This document shows, in pieces, positions 7,081 through 13,400 of a DNA stretch of 15,978 nucleotides. This DNA is from Christensenella sp. UBA6420 (GTDB lineage Bacteria; Bacillota; Clostridia; Christensenellales; DTU072). Made by a program: the position numbers and the translations under genes. Under the pieces are notes generated by a model, which searched no databases, had not been told where the DNA came from, and saw nothing but the letters and a program-made list of their open reading frames with translations. Where the stretch lies: the NCBI GenBank assembly GCA_002439705.1, contig DJPE01000021.1:10117-26094 (forward strand). The letters run 5' to 3'. The first letter of the stretch is position 1. Each line of letters starts with the position of its first letter.

Positions 7081-7137
7081 AAATCTTTACTTATTTTGCC
7101 GACGAGAAGTAAAGATTTGCAGAGCGAAAAGTAAAGA
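7081..7137. repeat. AAGTAAAGA repeat cluster with a 12-bp perfect inverted repeat
   Basis: AAATCTTTACTT (7081-7092) and AAGTAAAGATTT (7107-7118) form a perfect 12-bp inverted repeat with a 14-nt spacer. The core AAGTAAAGA occurs again in direct orientation at 7129-7137, exactly 22 bp after its previous copy. A degraded copy, AAGTTAAAGG, lies just upstream near 7062-7071. The 22-bp phasing (two helical turns) suggests a protein-binding array rather than a terminator; no T-run follows. Confidence 0.55.
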
Positions 7138-7240
7138 AATTTAATTTTTATAACGGCGAAACGCTTTGAAAATGCGACAAGAAAATACAAATTAGACTGA
7201 ATAAATTTATCAACTGTCAAATGACTTGTATGTTTCTGAC

Positions 7241-7329
7241 AAGCAAGGCGGACTGCCTTGCTTCATTATGAGTCCGACTTATGCGGACTTAGATTTTCCC
7301 GCACAAAGTCTTACGACTGCGGAAAAATC
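7241..7329. other. Three consecutive hairpins; possible structured RNA
   Basis: Hairpin 1: AAGCAAGGC / GCCTTGCTT (7241-7263), 9 perfect pairs, 5-nt loop. Hairpin 2: AGTCCG / CGGACT (7271-7289), extendable by a G-T and a T-A pair. Hairpin 3: GATTTTCCCGCA (7292-7303) / TGCGGAAAAATC (7318-7329), 12 positions with one C-A mismatch on the + strand that becomes G-U on the - strand; there the inner GTC/GAC closes a GUAA loop. The stems abut each other without gaps. A weak + promoter (TTATCA 7207-7212, TATGTT 7229-7234) would start at hairpin 1. It matches no RNA family I know. Confidence 0.4.
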
Positions 7330-7360
7330 CCGCATAACGAGTGGTCGGATAAATTCCCTA

Positions 7361-7390
7361 TTGACATATCCGCACGCAATATAATATAAT
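7361..7390 (+). promoter_or_regulatory. Consensus sigma-A promoter of the giant surface-protein gene
   Basis: Perfect TTGACA (7361-7366), 18-bp spacer, perfect TATAAT (7385-7390). A second TATAAT overlaps at 7380-7385 but its 13-bp spacer is too short. Start of transcription near 7397, leader about 66 nt. Confidence 0.75.
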
Positions 7391-7409
7391 AATAGTGAAA
7401 AATTATTAT
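7386..7409. repeat. A/T inverted repeat across the predicted transcription start
   Basis: ATAATAAT (7386-7393) and ATTATTAT (7402-7409) are perfect 8-bp inverted copies separated by 8 nt (7394-7401). The left arm overlaps the -10 box, the centre falls on the predicted start. The position suits an operator; the pure A/T content makes chance more likely. Confidence 0.45.
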
Positions 7410-7420
7410 CCCACACCGCC

Positions 7421-7440
7421 GCGTACGCGTGCGTACGCGT
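7421..7440. repeat. Perfect tandem 10-bp repeat in the leader
   Basis: GCGTACGCGT occurs twice head to tail. Each copy contains the palindromes GCGTACGC and ACGCGT; with the preceding C, 7420-7429 is the palindrome CGCGTACGCG. The RNA can fold as ACGCGU-gcgu-ACGCGU. It ends 11 bp before the ribosome site GAGG (7452-7455) of the giant gene and is a sharp G/C island in an A/T-rich leader. Confidence 0.6.
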
Positions 7441-7462
7441 GAAAACGAAACGAGGTATTACT

Positions 7463-10400
7463 ATGAGAACGAAAATCATGACCATGACCGCTATCGAAAC
7501 CAACGAACAAGGAAAAAACAAGAGACTGTTCGGGCGGCTGTCGTACGGGGCGATTTATATCGCGCTGGCGGCGTTTCTTATTATGCTGGTTATGTTTTCG
7601 GGTGTGGCTATGGGCAATCCTCAGATTTCGGATACCCTTTTCGATGGGATAAGTTACGGCGATGACGCAGAGACGACCGTGACGATAGGCGACGACGACC
7701 TTGTTGCGGAAGCTGCGAAAAGGGTAACTGGCGGTAATTCGGGAACCATTGCACAAAGTAACGTTTATGCCGATAACAACTATATGGGAAACGGCTTTAC
7801 CTATCATTATACGGGGAACCCGGGTGGCAACCTGTACAGATATTACTATTGGGCAGGTAACGGAAGCGATTGTAATTACGACGTCTGGGCAGGCGGTTTC
7901 GGCGTAAAGGGCGGAGGTACCGTAAGACAGAAAGAAATTATAATGACGGCTTACGTTAGAGTAACTTTATCGGGCGTCCTCGCAAACCTTGCCAGCTCGG
8001 GCAGACTTTATATATCCAGAGCGAGCGCAACGATGAAATCGACCAACGGCTACGACCAGGATATGCGCTGGTGGGTAGCAAGAGGCGCACCCGGAATTCC
8101 CGGCGATAGCGGCGCTTGGAACGGTCCCTCAGGCGGTTGGAAAATAGGTCAAAGGTTTACTTCGGGCAACAACAGCGCAGACAATTTGTCGGCGAACGGC
8201 TGGTATCAAATAAATAGCACGACTTTTACGATAGCAATGGCGGCAAGGACGAATTATACTGCTTGGATAGGCGGTCGTTATCCCGGCGCGCAGATTTACG
8301 ATATTTATCTTACTTTCAAGTCGGCAGACGACACCGGTCCGTCGGTATCGCTTAACGGCGTAGGCGACTGGGAGAAGAGTAAGAATATACAGCTTACCGT
8401 GACCGACGGCGAAAGCGGAAACAGTATGTACCGTTGGTCGGGAACGCCGGACGGGAGTAAAACTTATACTTTTTACAACGTACAGGGTGCTTTAAGTTAT
8501 TCTTACACTAACCGCTCCGGTAAGCCTACGAGCGGAACATTTTCCGTCGACAGGTTGAAAATTGACAGAAATCCACCTACGGTAAATACCCCCGAACTTA
8601 TCACGAGCAACGTTATTACGGGCGGCGGAATAGATGCGGATAAGGCGTATAAGGACGTATATCTAAGGGTGAACGCTTCGGACAGCCAGTCGGGAATCAA
8701 GTCGGTGACGGTGACTAATACGACTACCGGCGACTCTATCGCGCAAAGTAACGTCAGCGGCAACGTCAGAGTATACGGTCCGCTCCCTGCAAACGGTACT
8801 TATCGGGTGGTCGCCACCGATAACGTAGGGTGGACTACGACCCAAGATATAAACTGTTGGTGCATAGACAAGGTAGACCCCACTATAGAAAAAGTAATTT
8901 TCGAATACGGCGGTATATCGTCGGAAAGTCTGGCTACCTTTACTTCTTCGACTAAGTACGTAAACGCTCCTATTAAGGTCACGTTTATTATTAAAGAAAA
9001 AGCCGACGCCAAGTATTATGCGGCTTACAATAACGACACTTATAAAAACCTGCACAAACTTGCGGAATTCCAATTTACTTACAGCACGGCTTTCAGCGGA
9101 AACGAAGGGTATGAAGAAAAATACGGTTCGATAAGTTACGGTACGGTTTCGTACTCGGAAAACGGAGCGTGGTTCTATCGGTACACTTACTATATGCCGC
9201 ATACGGGTACTTACAGGTTTACGGCAAGGGATAAAGCGGGACGATACACGATTACCGCGCCGTGCGGGACGGAAATCAATCCGTATATCGACACTTCCGC
9301 GCCGAAGACTACGGGCTATTCGCTTACGCCCGACGCATCCAAGACGTGGACGAAAAACGAAGTCGCCTTAACAATAGCTCTCAGCGACTCGTACAGCGGA
9401 ATAATGAACCAGGGCAGCGGCTTAAAGAGTATCTGGCTGTTCAGGAACGGTATTCCGTCGGGAATAGATTTCACGACCGACGCGGCTAAAAGTAACGGTA
9501 ATTACGTAGATTACCGCGATATATCGGATAAGGGGAATTCGACGAGCGTAACGTTTACTTTGAATGAGCACGATTACTGCGACGCGACGACTTATTACTG
9601 GGTAGTCGTCGACAACGCCGGCAACACTTCTCAGATGAGTAGTCAAAGCGAAACTTGCAACCAAACTACCTATACGAACTACTACCTGAACGAAAAAGGG
9701 AGTTATTACGTAGTAAGCACTGTAAGAAGAGATACGAGAGACGTCAAGTTACGAATTTACGACTCGACGGGCAATTACGCATACTCCACTTCGAGCGATA
9801 CCGAAGTAAGACTCGCCTGGACGAACGCGACTCAGACTACGTTCAGATTTATAGCGGATTTCGGACCGAGCGGAGCGGCGATTAAGGTAGCGTCGGTAAG
9901 CGCGACAAACAGCACCGACGCGGCGATAAACAGCGCGCGTGATTTACTTAATTCGGCTACTTTCGTTCCGATAGCGATAGGCGACCTTTCGGGTGCGAAC
10001 AGCAATACCTTTAAGGACGCGGTGCAAAATCCTTCCAACAAGAAGAGCAATTCGGTAACGGTACAGTACACCGTAAAAGCGACGGGTACGACTTTATATA
10101 AATTCAGTATAACCAACGGCGCGGGCGTAGAGTACCGCACGGGTATTATTATCGTTCGGCGCGATTTGGAAGGACCGGAAGTAAAACTTTTAGGTTTCGG
10201 CGATTACAGCCATGACAATAACGTTTCTTCCGACGCGGATATAGAAAGCAGAATAGACAACTATATTTCCGAAGCTACGATGTACGGATACAGCTCCGCC
10301 TGGTACGGAAAGTCCACCAACGCAATAATAAGAATAAAGGACAGCGGTTCGGGCGTACTCGGCACTTCGCAAAGTTATAATGAAAGAGAAGGCGTGACGG

Positions 10401-13400
10401 CGACCGTCGCAAGTAAAGCGAAAGCGAAAGTAACGTTCAGTCATAACGGATATACCTACACGATAGAAACCGATTATTATCAGGCAGGTAACGGAATATG
10501 CGTATTGAGCGTGCGTTTGTGGGATACAAACGATATAGAGAAATATTGTCCGTCTATATGTAATTCCGACGGTACTTATAACATTAAGCAAGGGCAGGGA
10601 GAACCTTTCGTCTACAACATAAGAGTAGCCGACTTCTGCGGCAATTACAGCGACGTAACGAACAGCGGCGGCAGCGCGAACCTTACTTATCACGTCGACC
10701 CGTTCAAGCTCGATCTCGAAGTCGAATCCATTAAGCAAGTCGACACCAACGGCGTCGTATCCGATTACTTAGCCCGTCCCGTAGGCGACTGGACGAGAAA
10801 CAAAGTAGTCGTCACCGTAAACAAGACTAAATTAGGTTTAAGTCCGGTTTGGATTAAGTATTACGTAAAGACCGTGGCAGAAACGGCTGACGGAACGCTT
10901 ACCGATTTAATCACACAACCTCCTGAGTTGAATGATAATAGATGGTCGTCACAGTTAGTGGTAGGCGATTCGGGCGGCGGAACGCAGGCTACTATCGAGT
11001 TCCCCGCGACGTCACGTTTCGTTCAGCTCGTAATTACACTTACTAATTCTACTTCAAATTCCAGTGGCGTTTTGCGAAGTTTTTATCCTAATGGTGACAC
11101 AGGAGAAAACTACGCTGACTATCTTATGATAATAAGGCAGGACACCGACGCGCCGAATATGAACGGTATGGGATATTTCTTCTCGACCAATCCCGATATA
11201 AACGGCAATCCTTACGGCAGCGACGGAAAACTCCGCGAAGATATACTTCTTTACTATCTTACCGAATACGACCAGACCACTAAGTCGTACAACAGCATAA
11301 GAAAGACCGCAAACCGCGATTTGGTCAACGTTTGGTCTTACGCGCCCGCGTATCTATATATAATAGCGAGCGACGCGACGGGTTCGGCAGGTTACGGCAT
11401 GGGTAGCGGAATTGCAAGAATAGAGTTCACCGCCGGTACTCGGACCGAGACTCTTACCACCGACGTGGACAGAGTATCCTACACCGCCAACAATTATCAG
11501 GGAATATACCGCAGCAAGACGGCGTTCGGATACGTCGATATTAAAGAAAATTACGAACTTAAAATAAAGCTCGTCGACAGACAGGGTAACAACGCTCAAT
11601 ACACTATGTCGAGAGATACCGACGGACACAAACTTCTGCCGGTAATAGATACGGAAATACCGATGATAACCATAGACAGCGCGACCTACGGCACGCCTGC
11701 CGTCAGCTATCTCAAAAACGGTAAGTTTATCGGCAGCGAAGAAAACGTATTGAAGACCGACCTTAACGTCCACTTCAATATGATTAGCGGTATTTCGGGA
11801 GCTACTATATACGTCCGTCGCAGACCGTGGCAGGAAAATATAGCCGTCGACAGTCCGCTTGTTACGAACAACAGTATAAGAGCCGACGGAACATACGGAT
11901 TTATTTCCTTAACTGGAATAAAACTTAACGAAAACGGAGAATTAGACCCCGCCGAATGGGAAAAGATAAGCGGAACGAGCTACGAAATATCGAGTAACGT
12001 GCCCGTCAAGAACCGTTTTGACTTCATAGTCGTATCGGGTACGGGAGTCTTCTATTATCTCGAAGCGGGCGACGTGTTTATAGACACCGTACCCCCGGTT
12101 ATCGAAGAAGACCTTATTTTCTACGCGCTCGAAAGCAGTGAAGAAAACCTTAAAGGGGATAGTTTCGACAATCCCATAAATTACGACAAGTTAAGGATAG
12201 CGACTTTAAGCACGATGACCAACGATAATCTGTACGCTTACTTCCGTATCACAGATATAAACGGAAGCGGCGTTCTCGACTCTACCGTAAAGGCGTTGGA
12301 ACCCACCGCGGGAGAAGTTCTTACCAAGGTTTACGTTTACAGAGAAGTAAACGGTCAGTACGTCACCGAAGAGTATTACAGATTAAAGTTCACCGAAACA
12401 AACAATTACAGCATAGAAGCGTACGACGTCGCCGGCAACAGGGTAAGAAGCAAACAGTACAAACCGAGCATCGACCACAACCCCATTACTTTGCAGGTGG
12501 GTATGGTGGACGCCAACGGCGCAAACTACGCTTTCTACGACGGAGCTTACACGAATACCGAGTTTATTAAAGTGACTTTATCGGCAAGCTACGGCGTAAG
12601 CGGTTTGGGTAAAGTTATGTTCGCTACGAGTGACGACGGTACTACCTGGACTCCTTATCAGGATTTAAGCGTACTTCTTACTTCGCTCGGCAGCGACGCT
12701 AAGTGGCAGACCAACGACAGAGGTTCGCAGTCCACGATAGAATTCAATATCTACACCGAGCAGAACAAGTATTACAGTTTTATAGCCTATAACGGCGTCA
12801 CCGTGTACAAGACGGAAGACGGAAAGGACGTCATTCCTTGTTCCGAAAGGGGCAGAGAGCTTGACGTAATAAAGGTAGCGATAGACAAGACCGCACCGGT
12901 AATAAACGTAAACGACAGCCTTATAAAAGCGGGCGACAGCGAAATAACCGACGGTTTCGAAACGTTGGACGCGGGGGCTAAGCTGTACGGCACGAAGAAT
13001 TGGTACGGTATAGGAATTATTCTTGCGATATTCGCTTACGACCCGAACAGTTACGGCAGCGGAATAAGCAGAATAAGAGTCGATCACGAACTCGACGGCG
13101 TAAGTCAGGATACCTACTTCTTTGCCGAAAAGGACGGATATTTCTACGCAGAAGACGGAGATAAGGACTTCGTATACGACAATTACGCCGATTATAAAAT
13201 TACTCTTGCCGACCGCGCCGGCAACGTGAACGTCTTTATGATAAGACCTAAGATAGACACCGTTGCGCCCGAAATCGTCGGCGGAGCCTTAGAGCTTGTC
13301 GCCGATACCGACGACGGTACGGTGACTTACGAAGCCGACACCTGGACGAGATTCGACGTGGAAGCGTTGTTTGAAGCGATGCATTCCATAAGCGGAGCCA

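Noticed and set aside
7421..7440. Tandem repeat as a CRISPR or satellite
   Set aside because: Only two 10-bp copies with no spacers between them; no cas-like gene in the window.
7279..7521. 80-codon minus-strand frame covering the giant gene's promoter and start
   Set aside because: It crosses the promoter, the tandem repeat and the first codons of the giant gene, has no ribosome site and no known motif.
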